A stretch of 34,076 nucleotides of DNA. It comes from Pseudomonadota bacterium. Its GTDB lineage: Bacteria > Pseudomonadota > Alphaproteobacteria > Sphingomonadales > Sphingomonadaceae. The first letter of the stretch is position 1. Each line of letters begins with the position of its first letter. Under the pieces are notes generated by a model. It was not told the origin of the DNA. It made no database searches and saw only the letters and a list, made by a program, of their open reading frames with translations. The translations under genes were made by a program, and so were the position numbers. Shown in pieces: positions 7,927 to 15,380 of the stretch. Location: positions 1 to 34,076 of the forward strand of contig JAFEEY010000055.1 in the NCBI GenBank assembly GCA_018240865.1. The letters are read 5' to 3'.

Positions 7927-8664
7927 ATGTGGGGGCTATTCGGCTTTGTTCTAGGCGCAATCGCGGGGAGTTTTCTTTCCACCGCCGCGATCCGCTGGCC
8001 AAAGGGCGGGCAGATGATGCGCGGGCGTTCGGCCTGCGATAGCTGCGGGCGCGTGCTGGGCGTGATCGACCTGATCCCGATCGCGGGCTTCCTGATCCGG
8101 CGTGGGCGCTGCGCGACATGCGGCGCGGCGATTGACCGTCGGCATTTGTGGATCGAGATAGCCGCCGCGCTGATCGGCGCCGTCGCTTTCGCGGTCGCGC
8201 CGGGGCCGGTGGGTGTGGCGGGTGCGCTGTTCGGCTGGATGCTGTTGCTGCTGGGCGCGCTGGACGCCGGGCATTTCTGGCTGCCGGATCGGGTGACGTA
8301 TCTGCTCGCGCTGACCGGTATTGCGGCCGGCGCTGCGGGGATTCCGCCTTTCCCGAACGACCGGCTGATCGGCCTCGCTGCCGGGTTCGGCGCGCTCTGG
8401 CTGATCGGCGCGCTCTATCGCCTGATCCGCAAGCGCGAGGGGCTGGGGGGAGGCGATCCCAAATTGTTCGGCGCGATCGGGGCGTGGCTCGGCTGGGCGG
8501 CCTTGCCTTACGTGCTGCTGCTGGCCGGGCTGGTCGGCCTGGCGGCAGTGCTGCTCGCCCGGGCGCGGGGCGAGCCAGTGCGTGCGACGACGCGGGTGCC
8601 GCTGGGCGCGTTGTTGGCGGTCGCAGCGTGGCCGGTGTGGCTGGCCAGTGTGGCAGGAGGCTGA
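7927..8664 (+). CDS. Prepilin peptidase (A24 family, type IV leader peptidase)
   Basis: Inner-membrane aspartic protease that cleaves, and in full-length members N-methylates, type IV pilin-like precursors for type II secretion or pili. The protein is 245 aa with multiple hydrophobic spans. The zinc-binding cysteine pairs are Cys37/Cys40 (CDSC) and Cys62/Cys65 (CATC) in the cytosolic methylase loop. Catalytic aspartates are Asp113 (GALDAGHFWLPD) and Asp177 (GLGGGDPKLF, the GxGD signature). The ATG at 7927 has AGGG 8 bp upstream; a GTG at 7918 is also in frame. No other pilus or secretion genes lie in the window, so its substrates are encoded elsewhere. Confidence 0.93.
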   Translation: MWGLFGFVLGAIAGSFLSTAAIRWPKGGQMMRGRSACDSCGRVLGVIDLIPIAGFLIRRGRCATCGAAIDRRHLWIEIAAALIGAVAFAVAPGPVGVAGALFGWMLLLLGALDAGHFWLPDRVTYLLALTGIAAGAAGIPPFPNDRLIGLAAGFGALWLIGALYRLIRKREGLGGGDPKLFGAIGAWLGWAALPYVLLLAGLVGLAAVLLARARGEPVRATTRVPLGALLAVAAWPVWLASVAGG

Positions 8665-8675
8665 TCCGCCCTGAG

Positions 8676-8768
8676 GCCGGCTTGCCTGAGCTTGTCGAAG
8701 GCTTCTCTTCTTTCTGAATCGCCGTGTTAGAAGAAAGGAAGGGCTTCGACAGGCTCAGCCAAGCCGGC
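8676..8768. repeat. Convergent-gene hairpin repeat, probable terminator
   Basis: Arms 8676-8700 and 8744-8768 (core CTTCGACAGGCTCAG) pair over 25 bases with two mismatches, and the inner sequences (CTTCTCTTCTTT / AAGAAAGGAAG) can pair further. It fills the gap between the convergent prepilin peptidase and eda genes, and probably ends transcription from both sides. The core resembles a dispersed sphingomonad repeat (recalled, not checked). Confidence 0.7.
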
Positions 8769-8782
8769 TTTGGGATTCGATG

Positions 8783-9394
8783 CTAGTCTTTCAGCCTGGC
8801 CGCCTTGCGCGCGGCTGCTTCGATCGCGGGCGCGTCCATGCCCGGCTTCACCAGCCAACTGCCGCCGACGCAGAGCACGGCTGGCTCCGCCAGCCATTCC
8901 GGCGCGCTTTCCAGCGTAATGCCGCCGGTGGGGCAGAAGCGGACGTCGGCGAACGGGCCGGCGAGCGCGCGGAGCGCCTTCAGGCCGCCATTTGCTTCGG
9001 CCGGGAAGAATTTGAAGCGGTTGAGGCCCAGATCGAGGCCGCGCATGATGTCCGACGCATTGGCGATACCGGGCAGGAAGCTGGCGCGGCGCGCGATCGC
9101 GGCCTTGGCGAGCCGGCTGGTGAGGCCGGGGCTGACGATGAAACGCGCGCCGGCATCCAGCGCCTGATCGAGCTGGCGCTCGTCAAGCACTGTCCCGGCG
9201 CCGACGATCGCGCCGTCAATCCCGGCCATCGCTTTCATCACGTCCAATGCCCGCGGCGTGCGCAGCGTGACTTCCAGCACCGGCAGGCCGCCCTTCACCA
9301 GCGTCGCACCGATGCCGACCGCCTCGTCCGGATCGTCGAGCACCAGCACCGGAATCACCGGCGCGGTGCGCATGATTGTTTCGATCGCGTCCAT
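8783..9394 (-). CDS. eda: 2-dehydro-3-deoxy-phosphogluconate (KDPG) aldolase
   Basis: Class I aldolase of the Entner-Doudoroff pathway, cleaving KDPG to pyruvate and glyceraldehyde-3-phosphate; 203 aa, normal length. The Schiff-base lysine is Lys128 (NRFKFFPAE), the general acid/base Glu41 lies in LEVTLRTP with Arg45, and GAGTVL (65-70) and CPTGGI (phosphate site) are both present. The start at 9394 has AGGAG 9 bp upstream; a longer open frame exists but runs into the divergent protease gene. The rest of the pathway (edd, zwf, glk) is not in the window. A related KDPGal aldolase activity cannot be excluded from sequence alone. Confidence 0.93.
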   Translation of the reverse strand: MDAIETIMRTAPVIPVLVLDDPDEAVGIGATLVKGGLPVLEVTLRTPRALDVMKAMAGIDGAIVGAGTVLDERQLDQALDAGARFIVSPGLTSRLAKAAIARRASFLPGIANASDIMRGLDLGLNRFKFFPAEANGGLKALRALAGPFADVRFCPTGGITLESAPEWLAEPAVLCVGGSWLVKPGMDAPAIEAAARKAARLKD

Positions 9395-9524
9395 CCGGCC
9401 GACTCCTGAGGCTTTCCGTTCGTCGCGATTAGCGCGATTTTCACTTCCGCCAAGCCATAGTCGCACACATAATCCTTGCACGAATCCGCGGGGGATTCGC
9501 GCGTTTGTTTCGGTCGGGGGGCCG

Positions 9525-10259
9525 ATGCCTGTGCGTTTGTTGCTTCTGCTGTGCGGCCTGCTGGCCTCGGTTTCCGCTTCGGCCCGGCCGCTCGTCGCTG
9601 TGGTGGACAGCGGCGTCGCCCGCACCGGCGCACTCGCGAACGTCGTGGTCGGCGAATATGACATGGCCGGGGCACGGCCCGCCTATCAGCCGCGCTATGA
9701 TCACGGCACGATGGTCGCGGCGATCATCAACCGCGAAGCGCAGGGCGAGATCGATATCGTGTCGCTGCGCATCGACGATCCCGCCGGCTGCCCGGTCGGC
9801 TTCGCGCCGCCGTGCCAGCCTTCGTCCAAGCCGATCGCCGCCGCGATCGACAAGGCGGTGGCTCTTGGTGTCGATGCGATCAACCTGTCGCTCAGCCTCG
9901 CGAACGATCCGGCGATCACCGAAGCGGTGCGCCGCGCCTCTGCCAAGGGCATCGTCGTGGTGATGGCGGCGGGCAATAACGGCCGCAATCATCCGGACAA
10001 TATCGCGATGGCCCGCGCTGGCTTTCCGCGCGCGGTGCTGGTCGGCGCGACCGACGGCGCCGGCCATCCCTGGACCGGCACCAACCGGCCGGACGCGGAC
10101 GACTATCTCTACGTATGGCGCCGGGGCGTCGAGGTGCCTACCGTGTCGGCGGCGGGCGAAGCGGTGTTCGGTACCGGCACGTCCTTCGCCGCCCCGATCG
10201 AGACGGCGCGGCGCGTGCTGGCGCTGCACCGCGAAGTCGCGGTGGCGGGGACGCATTAA
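9525..10259 (+). CDS. Secreted compact S8 (subtilisin-like) serine protease
   Basis: A 244-residue exported protein: signal peptide at 1-20 (MPVRLLLLLC... ASA), then directly a peptidase S8 domain. The catalytic triad is Asp28 (VAVVDSGV), His60 (DHGTMVAAI) and Ser220 (GTGTSFAAP); the oxyanion Asn is in AAGNNG. There is no pro-domain between signal peptide and catalytic core, and the domain is shorter than typical subtilisins (about 275), so folding may not need an I9 propeptide. GGGGG lies a few bases before the ATG. It is transcribed divergently from eda across about 130 bp that contain a small IR (CGAATCC...GGATTCG, 9481-9499). Substrate unknown. Confidence 0.88.
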   Translation: MPVRLLLLLCGLLASVSASARPLVAVVDSGVARTGALANVVVGEYDMAGARPAYQPRYDHGTMVAAIINREAQGEIDIVSLRIDDPAGCPVGFAPPCQPSSKPIAAAIDKAVALGVDAINLSLSLANDPAITEAVRRASAKGIVVVMAAGNNGRNHPDNIAMARAGFPRAVLVGATDGAGHPWTGTNRPDADDYLYVWRRGVEVPTVSAAGEAVFGTGTSFAAPIETARRVLALHREVAVAGTH

Positions 10260-10265
10260 GATCTT

Positions 10266-10383
10266 CCTCTCCCCGGCGGGGAGAGGCGACTCGCGAAGCG
10301 AGCGGGTGAGGGGGCTCGGTGCCCCAATTACAAACTCAGAACCCCCTCACCCAACCCTCTCCCCGCCGGGGAGAGGGCTTTTT
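10266..10383. repeat. Complex palindromic repeat and likely bidirectional terminator
   Basis: CCTCTCCCCGGCGGGGAGAGG (10266-10286) is itself near-palindromic, and is mirrored by CCTCTCCCCGCCGGGGAGAG at 10356-10375. Nested inside, GGGTGAGGGGG (10304-10314) pairs perfectly with CCCCCTCACCC (10342-10352). A T run (10379-10383) follows on the plus strand. It lies between the convergent protease and L,D-transpeptidase genes. A related element is at 26394-26524. Confidence 0.75.
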
Positions 10384-11587
10384 ACCGCATCGCCAGCCGC
10401 ACCGGTGTGTCGAGCTGGGCGATCAGGCGGCTGTCTCGGTTGTAGGGGTCTTCCAGCATCCTGAGCTTGCCGTCCGGGCCGATATCGGCGGTGAAATAGA
10501 CCAGCCAGACCGGGCGCGCCTCGCGCAGCTTCAGCGTCTGCGTCGCGTAGGTCTTGAGGCCGCGCTCCACCGCCGCGTCGCTGCCGGTGTCCAGCTTCAC
10601 CAGCTCCGCTGCCAGCCCTTCAGCATTCTGCACGCGGATGCAGCCATGGCTGTAGGCGCGCGAGGTCTTCTCGAAATACTGCTTCGACGGCGTGTCGTGC
10701 AGATAGATGGCGTGCGGATTGGGCAGGTCGATCTTGACCCGGCCGAGCGCGTTGCGCGGGCCGGGCGGCTGGCGGAGCGCGCCGCCATCGCGGACAAAGC
10801 CCTTGCCTGAGACCCTGATGCTCTTGGGCGGCGTCCACCAAGGGTTGAGCACGACCGACTGGGCGGCATAGCCGATCGCCGGCGTCGGCGTCGCGCGGGC
10901 GCCGACCACCACGACATGCTCGGCGACCGGCTTGCCGTTTTCCACCAGCTGCAGCGTGTAGCTGGGCACGTTCACATAGATATGGTCGGCGCCGAGATCG
11001 CGCGGCATCCAGCGCCAGCGCTCCAGATTGGCGCGCAGCCGGCCGCGCATGACGAAGTTCACCTCGGGTGTTTCGGCATAGGCGGTGCGCAGCGCTGCAT
11101 AGCGGCCATCCGAAGGTAGCAGCGAACGCAGCCAGGGCTGGATGCGGCCGGAGGCGACCGCCTGCTGCAGCTGCATCGCCAGGCGTGACGGGTCGCCATC
11201 GGCGCGATCTATGTGCCAATCGTAAGCGGCCTTGTTGTCGATCGCGCCGAGCAGATAATCGTGCGCCAGCTTCAGCGCGGCGGCGTCGGCCATGCGGTCG
11301 AAGGTTTCGCCGCCGCCGCTGCGGGCCAGCTCGGCGGAAAGTGTGTCCAGCTGATAGTCCGCCGGGGTCAGGCCTTCGGCGGCAGACCCCGTGATTTCGT
11401 CGATCAGCGCCTGGCCGGCAGCGGCGGACCAGCGGCCGAGCGTCGGTGCCGGCGTCACGAGACTGGCGTCGGCGCGGCTTGCGATCGGCTGTGTCGGGGC
11501 GGCAAACAGAAACGCGGTGCCGAGCGACGCCGCGCCGGCGAACAGGACCGAACGGGCGGTGCTGCTGAGGGTGTGGGGACGGGACAT
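10382..11587 (-). CDS. L,D-transpeptidase (YkuD domain)
   Basis: Periplasmic peptidoglycan cross-linking enzyme forming 3-3 bonds or anchoring proteins to meso-diaminopimelate, 401 aa. An N-terminal hydrophobic signal/anchor is at about 8-30 (VLFAGAASLGTAFLFAA). A YcbB-like helical scaffold spans about 45-200, and the YkuD catalytic domain about 210-345 has His297 (YLHDTPSK) and the active cysteine Cys316 in SHGCIRV. It is shorter than E. coli LdtD (about 615), and I see no clear peptidoglycan-binding domain. The ATG at 11587 has GGAGC upstream; the frame is open further but Arg/Pro-rich and unlike a signal sequence. The last codons reach into the terminator hairpin region. Confidence 0.9.
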   Translation of the reverse strand: MSRPHTLSSTARSVLFAGAASLGTAFLFAAPTQPIASRADASLVTPAPTLGRWSAAAGQALIDEITGSAAEGLTPADYQLDTLSAELARSGGGETFDRMADAAALKLAHDYLLGAIDNKAAYDWHIDRADGDPSRLAMQLQQAVASGRIQPWLRSLLPSDGRYAALRTAYAETPEVNFVMRGRLRANLERWRWMPRDLGADHIYVNVPSYTLQLVENGKPVAEHVVVVGARATPTPAIGYAAQSVVLNPWWTPPKSIRVSGKGFVRDGGALRQPPGPRNALGRVKIDLPNPHAIYLHDTPSKQYFEKTSRAYSHGCIRVQNAEGLAAELVKLDTGSDAAVERGLKTYATQTLKLREARPVWLVYFTADIGPDGKLRMLEDPYNRDSRLIAQLDTPVRLAMR

Positions 11588-11762
11588 TTCGGGCTCCAAA
11601 AACGGGTCGGTTTGTTGAGCCCCGTTTTGCCCGGCCGGCCGGATCGCCCGCGTGCCGCAGCGCACAGGTGCTGGGCGCGCCGGTCTCGGTGATTGGAGGA
11701 TTGGTCGCGGGACTTCTGTTCCGTCCTGAAGAACTGCATTTTCGTCGCAGCGCGCCCCGCTT

Positions 11763-11789
11763 GTCATCCCGAAACAAGTGCGGGATGAC
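11763..11789. repeat. Hairpin, second copy of the 5059 repeat family
   Basis: GTCATCCCG (11763-11771) and CGGGATGAC (11781-11789) pair perfectly around AACAAGTGC-type loop sequence. The core matches the arms of the repeat at 5059-5167 with one substitution (AAGTG for AAGTT). It sits just downstream of the flavoprotein gene (minus strand) and may terminate it. Confidence 0.65.
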
Positions 11790-11799
11790 GGGGGCGGGG

Positions 11800-12720
11800 T
11801 CAGCGCAGCAGCGGGCGCTCTCTGGCGAGGTCGTTGCGAATGGCGGTGGCGGCGACCCCGCCTTCGCCCATCGCGTGGCTAATCTGGTCGAGGCCCTTCA
11901 CCACATCGCCCGCCGCATAGACACCGGGCACCGATGTGCGCTGGTGGGCATCGACCTTGATGCAGCCCTCATCCGACAATGCCACGCCGAGCATTTTCGC
12001 CAAGCTGCTGTGCACATCGGAGCCGAGCGCCGGGTAGACAGTGTCGAATCGGTGGGCCGTCGCGGCGGTTTGCACGACGATAGTGTCGCCTTCCGGGCGG
12101 ATGGCCGTGACCGGGCCATGAGCGGTGGCGATGCCGCAGTCCCCCAGCTTCGTCCAATCCTGCGTCTTCAGATCGTCGAGCGGCGTGTCCGGGCTGATCA
12201 GCGTGACATGCCGGCTGAAGCCGCGCAGGAACACGGCCTCTGCGACCCCGTGACGGTCATCGCCGATCACGCCGATGCGCTTGTCCGTCACTTCATAGCC
12301 GTCGCAGATCGGGCAGTAGCGGATCAGCCCCTGCGCCAGGGCCTGATCGTGCAGTTTCTCGTCCATCGGCGGCCGCCGGTTGGTGACGCCCGTGGCGAGC
12401 AGAACGCTTCGGGCCGTGACTGCGCCGCCGCCCCATTCCGCTTCGAAACCGCCCTCGATCCCGCCGATCCGCGTCACGCGCCCGCAATCAATGTCGACTC
12501 CATATTTTCGCGCCTGGTCGGTCATCAGCCGCAAGAGCTCCGTACCCGCGATGCCCTCCGGATAGCCGGCATGATTGCGCGTGCACGGGATCAGGGCGGC
12601 GCGGCTCTTGCCGGCATCGACGAGCCGGATCGAAAGGTGAAAGCGGGCAAGGTAGATCGCCGCCGTGAGCCCGGCCGGGCCGCCGCCGACGATCAGGCAA
12701 TCATGATCAAGGTTTCGCAT
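11800..12720 (-). CDS. NAD(P)/FAD-dependent oxidoreductase, thioredoxin-reductase-like
   Basis: Flavoprotein of 306 aa in the thioredoxin reductase fold. The FAD loop is LIVGGGPAGLTAA (about 9-21), the redox cysteine pair is Cys136-Pro-Ile-Cys139 (YCPICDGYE) instead of the usual CATC/CAVC, and the late FAD motif is YAAGDV. The nucleotide-binding stretch reads GVIGDDRHGVAEA (150-162), not the usual GGGDSAxEEA, so pyridine nucleotide use may be altered. Such CPIC proteins are common in alphaproteobacteria as thioredoxin-reductase homologues without proven thioredoxin activity. The frame extends upstream, but the ATG at 12720 begins right before the FAD motif. It is divergent from the TonB-like gene. 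Confidence 0.85.
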   Translation of the reverse strand: MRNLDHDCLIVGGGPAGLTAAIYLARFHLSIRLVDAGKSRAALIPCTRNHAGYPEGIAGTELLRLMTDQARKYGVDIDCGRVTRIGGIEGGFEAEWGGGAVTARSVLLATGVTNRRPPMDEKLHDQALAQGLIRYCPICDGYEVTDKRIGVIGDDRHGVAEAVFLRGFSRHVTLISPDTPLDDLKTQDWTKLGDCGIATAHGPVTAIRPEGDTIVVQTAATAHRFDTVYPALGSDVHSSLAKMLGVALSDEGCIKVDAHQRTSVPGVYAAGDVVKGLDQISHAMGEGGVAATAIRNDLARERPLLR

Positions 12721-12806
12721 CTGCCGCGAAAGCGACGAACGCCCGGCTCGGTTCCGAGGGAATCGTTGCGAGTGTGGTTCCGCCCGGAGTAGGACGTCCG
12801 ACATTT

Positions 12807-13529
12807 ATGCGTCGCTATGTCCCCGCTCCGCTGGCGCCATCGTCATGGACATCGCGGAGCGGCGCGCTGGGGCTGACGATCCTTGCGCATATCCTGCTGG
12901 TGCTGCTCCTGCTGATGCTGGCGCCGCCCGATGCCTTTCGCCGCGCAGAGCCGGACCCGCTCAAGACCTTCAACGTCGCGCCCGTGGGCGCCAAGGCCGC
13001 GCCGGAACGTCGCGCCGCCTCCAGGCGCCGGGCCGCGACCGCCCCAGCCAAGCCCCCTGTCGTCCCGCCGCTGCCGATCGCCGCCAGGACGATTCCGCTG
13101 ATCCCCGGCCTCGAGAATTTCGACCTGCGCAATGTTCATTCCGAAGTCGCGCAGGCGGACGCCGGGAGCAGCACCGGCAGGGACAGCAAGGCGGCCTATG
13201 GCCCGGGCGAAGGGCCGGGCGGGGCGCGGCTCTACAATGCCGAATGGTATCGCGAACCGACCGATGCCGAGCTTGCCACCTATCTGCCCGAACGCCGCCA
13301 GCCGGGCTGGGGCATGATCGCCTGCCAGACGGTCGAGCGCTTCCATGTCGATAATTGCCGAGCGCTCGGCGACGATCCGCCCGGCTCGGGTCTCGCGCAG
13401 GCGATCCGCAAGGCGGCGTGGCAATTCCTCGTCCGCCCGCCGCGCATCGACGGCAAGCCGATCATTGGCGCCTGGGTGCGGATCAGGATCGAGATCACGC
13501 CTGCCGGCGCGCGCGCCGGCGCACCCTGA
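12807..13529 (+). CDS. TonB-like membrane-anchored protein of unknown function
   Basis: Predicted inner-membrane protein of 240 aa with one N-terminal transmembrane helix (about 25-42, LTILAHILLVLLLLML). A Pro/Ala/Arg-rich linker follows (about 50-100), then a C-terminal domain. That domain contains LYNAEWYREPTDAELATYLP, GWGMIACQTVERFHVDNC, and AWQFLVRPPRIDGKPIIGAW with alternating VRIRIEI strands. The architecture (anchor, proline-rich spacer, small beta domain) and the W-x-F-x-P-x-x-x-x-G-x-P pattern resemble TonB energy transducers. Two cysteines about 13 residues apart could form a periplasmic disulfide. No ExbB/ExbD is adjacent. Its 3' end carries an 18-bp palindrome (13503-13520). Function is unknown; this is a guess from architecture. 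Confidence 0.75.
   Translation: MRRYVPAPLAPSSWTSRSGALGLTILAHILLVLLLLMLAPPDAFRRAEPDPLKTFNVAPVGAKAAPERRAASRRRAATAPAKPPVVPPLPIAARTIPLIPGLENFDLRNVHSEVAQADAGSSTGRDSKAAYGPGEGPGGARLYNAEWYREPTDAELATYLPERRQPGWGMIACQTVERFHVDNCRALGDDPPGSGLAQAIRKAAWQFLVRPPRIDGKPIIGAWVRIRIEITPAGARAGAP
13503..13520. repeat. 18-bp perfect GC palindrome at gene end
   Basis: GCCGGCGCGCGCGCCGGC is its own reverse complement and lies in the last codons of the TonB-like gene, 10 bp before its stop. It could form a strong hairpin that helps end transcription, but no T run follows. In such GC-rich DNA it could also be chance. Confidence 0.4.
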
Positions 13530-13581
13530 GAGTTGACGGACCCGCCGGCGCCCGCGCATCGTCGCCATGAGGGAGAGACAG

Positions 13582-15069
13582 ATGAAAGCGTGGAAACGGA
13601 TCGGCTTCGCGGCCAGCCTGCTGATGGCCGCGCCGCTGCGCGCGGAAACGATCGAGACAGTGCTGCCCAGGCTCGACAGGATCATGGCCGATTACGCCCA
13701 GACCGCGCCGATGCCGGGCCTGGTCTATGGCATCGTCAAGGATGGGCGGCTGATCCATGTCCAGGGCTATGGCGTGCAGGATATGGAGGCGAAGCGGCCG
13801 GTCACGGCCGACAGCCGCTTCCGCATCGCGTCCATGTCCAAGGCGTTCACCGCGCTCGCGATCCTGAAGCTGCGCGACGCGGGCAAAATCCGCCTCGACG
13901 ATCCGGCTGAACAATATGTGCCGGAGCTGAAGACCTGGCACTATCCGACCGCCGACAGCCCGAAGATCACCGTGCGCGATCTGCTGACTCACACGGCGGG
14001 GTTCGTCGAGGACAATCCCTGGGGCGATCGCCAGCAGGTGCTGCCCGAAGCCGATTTCACGAAAATGCTGAAAGCCGGCGTGCCGTTCGCCCGCGCGCCG
14101 GGGCTCGCCTATGAATATTCGAACTTCGGCTATGCGACGCTCGGGCGGATCGTCTCGAACGTCTCGCACATGCCCTATCAGCGCTATATCGCCGAGAAGA
14201 TCATGGCGCCGCTCGGCATGGCCTCGACCGGCTATGACATCTTCAAATCGCCGCCCGAGGCGCGGGCGATCGGCTATCGCTGGCAGGACGGCGCGTGGCT
14301 GCGCGAGCCGGACATGAAGGACGGCGCGTTCGGCGCGATGGGCGGGATCGAGACGACCGCGAACGATTATGCGAAATGGGTCGCCTTCCTGCTCTCCGCC
14401 TGGCCGGCACGCGATGATCCGGACACCGGCCCGGTCAAGCGGGCGACCGTCCGTGAAGTGGTCGAAGGTGTGAACATGGCGTCGGGCGCGATGCGCAACT
14501 CAAGCTATGGCGGGGCGCCCTGCCGGCAGGCGAGCGCGTATGGCATGGCATGGCGCGTGATCGACGATTGCGATCTGGGCCGTGTCGTCACCCACACCGG
14601 CGGTTACCCCGGTTACGGATCGGTCGTGCTGCTGCTGCCCGACAAGGGCATCGGCCTGTTCGCGTTCGGCAGCCGCACCTATAACGGCGCTTCACCCGCG
14701 GCCTGGCGCGCGCTGCTCGCGCTGCAGGCGACGGGCGTGCTGGAGGATCGGGCGGTGCCAGTCTCGCCGGGCTTGGCAGAGGCTTATGACGCCGCTCGCG
14801 CGATCTGGGCGAAAGGCGATGTCGAAGGCGCACCGCTCGCGATGAACTTCCTGATGGACCGCGACGCCGGGCGGTGGAAAAGCGACCTCGCGAACCTCAA
14901 GACCCAGCTCGGTAATTGCCCCGGCACCGAAGCGATCGCGCCAATCTCGGCCATGGAAGGCTTCTTCAGCTGGAGCTGCGAGAAAGGCCGTCTCAAAGGC
15001 CGCGTCCAACGCGCGCCGACGGAAGGCGTAACGATCCAGGCATTGAGCTATGCGGTGGCGACGCCTTAA
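13582..15069 (+). CDS. Secreted serine hydrolase, beta-lactamase/penicillin-binding fold
   Basis: Exported protein of 495 aa with a signal peptide (about 1-21, ending LRAE) and a class C beta-lactamase-type (PF00144) domain. The catalytic motifs are Ser84-x-x-Lys87 (ASMSKAF), Tyr179-Ser-Asn181 (YEYSNFGYATLG) and His338-Thr-Gly-Gly (THTGGYPGYG). The family includes esterases, D-aminopeptidases and carboxypeptidases. The HTGG triad and the extra C-terminal domain of about 110 residues argue for a peptidase or esterase rather than an antibiotic-resistance enzyme. AGGGAGAG before ATG 13582 decides the start over the ATG at 13567. It precedes vapB by about 40 bp on the same strand, but vapB has its own promoter-like signals. 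Confidence 0.88.
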   Translation: MKAWKRIGFAASLLMAAPLRAETIETVLPRLDRIMADYAQTAPMPGLVYGIVKDGRLIHVQGYGVQDMEAKRPVTADSRFRIASMSKAFTALAILKLRDAGKIRLDDPAEQYVPELKTWHYPTADSPKITVRDLLTHTAGFVEDNPWGDRQQVLPEADFTKMLKAGVPFARAPGLAYEYSNFGYATLGRIVSNVSHMPYQRYIAEKIMAPLGMASTGYDIFKSPPEARAIGYRWQDGAWLREPDMKDGAFGAMGGIETTANDYAKWVAFLLSAWPARDDPDTGPVKRATVREVVEGVNMASGAMRNSSYGGAPCRQASAYGMAWRVIDDCDLGRVVTHTGGYPGYGSVVLLLPDKGIGLFAFGSRTYNGASPAAWRALLALQATGVLEDRAVPVSPGLAEAYDAARAIWAKGDVEGAPLAMNFLMDRDAGRWKSDLANLKTQLGNCPGTEAIAPISAMEGFFSWSCEKGRLKGRVQRAPTEGVTIQALSYAVATP

Positions 15070-15073
15070 TGCT

Positions 15074-15101
15074 TGTTTATACAACCGGTCGTATGTATAT
15101 A
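15074..15101 (+). promoter_or_regulatory. Putative vapB promoter
   Basis: TTGTTT (15074-15079) and TATATA (15096-15101) are separated by 16 bp, an acceptable sigma-70-type spacing. The -10 hexamer lies inside the 12-bp palindrome. The predicted transcription start would fall at or next to the vapB ATG. AT-rich sequence of this kind is rare elsewhere in the window. Confidence 0.45.
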
Positions 15102-15104
15102 CAT
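15093..15104. promoter_or_regulatory. Palindromic operator candidate for VapBC autoregulation
   Basis: ATGTATATACAT is a perfect 12-bp palindrome immediately upstream of the antitoxin start, covering the proposed -10 box. AT-rich palindromes at this position are the typical binding sites by which VapB and VapBC complexes repress their own operon. Confidence 0.55.
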
Positions 15105-15107
15105 TTG

Positions 15108-15380
15108 ATGAGCAAGCGAGCCCTCAAGACGACCAAGGCTTTCAAGTCTGGCAACTCAATTGCGGTCCGGCTGCCGGCGAGCTTCGGCGTGAAGGAGGGA
15201 ACCGAGATGCGCGTGCGCGAAGAGCAGGGGCGCTACGTCGTCGAGCCGATCGATCTCGAGCCGCGCATTAAGCTCGACATCAGCGGCTTCTGGGGCAAGG
15301 CGCCGGGTTTGGCCGTACCGACGCGTGACGATTTCGATGATCGGCCAAGCACGGCCGCCGAGGCAAAAGCGCGCGGGTGA
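15108..15380 (+). CDS. vapB: VapB-type antitoxin, AbrB/SpoVT family
   Basis: Antitoxin of 90 aa that should neutralise the VapC PIN ribonuclease and repress the operon. The N-terminal swapped-hairpin DNA-binding domain reads KAFKSGNSIAVRLPASFGV (about 10-28), then GTEMRVREEQGRYVVEPI. The C-terminal tail (GFWGK..., RDDFDDRP) is the usual toxin-wrapping segment. An upstream in-frame ATG at 15093 lies inside the palindromic operator and is less likely. No Shine-Dalgarno sequence precedes either start, which fits a leaderless message. Its TGA overlaps the GTG start of vapC (GTGA), indicating translational coupling. Confidence 0.88.
   Translation: MSKRALKTTKAFKSGNSIAVRLPASFGVKEGTEMRVREEQGRYVVEPIDLEPRIKLDISGFWGKAPGLAVPTRDDFDDRPSTAAEAKARG

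Noticed and set aside
7927..8664. Type II secretion or type IV pilus operon
   Set aside because: Only the prepilin peptidase is present; flanking genes are metabolic.
13582..15069. Antibiotic-resistance class C beta-lactamase
   Set aside because: The third motif is HTGG rather than KTG and there is a long extra C-terminal domain, so a peptidase or esterase is more likely.
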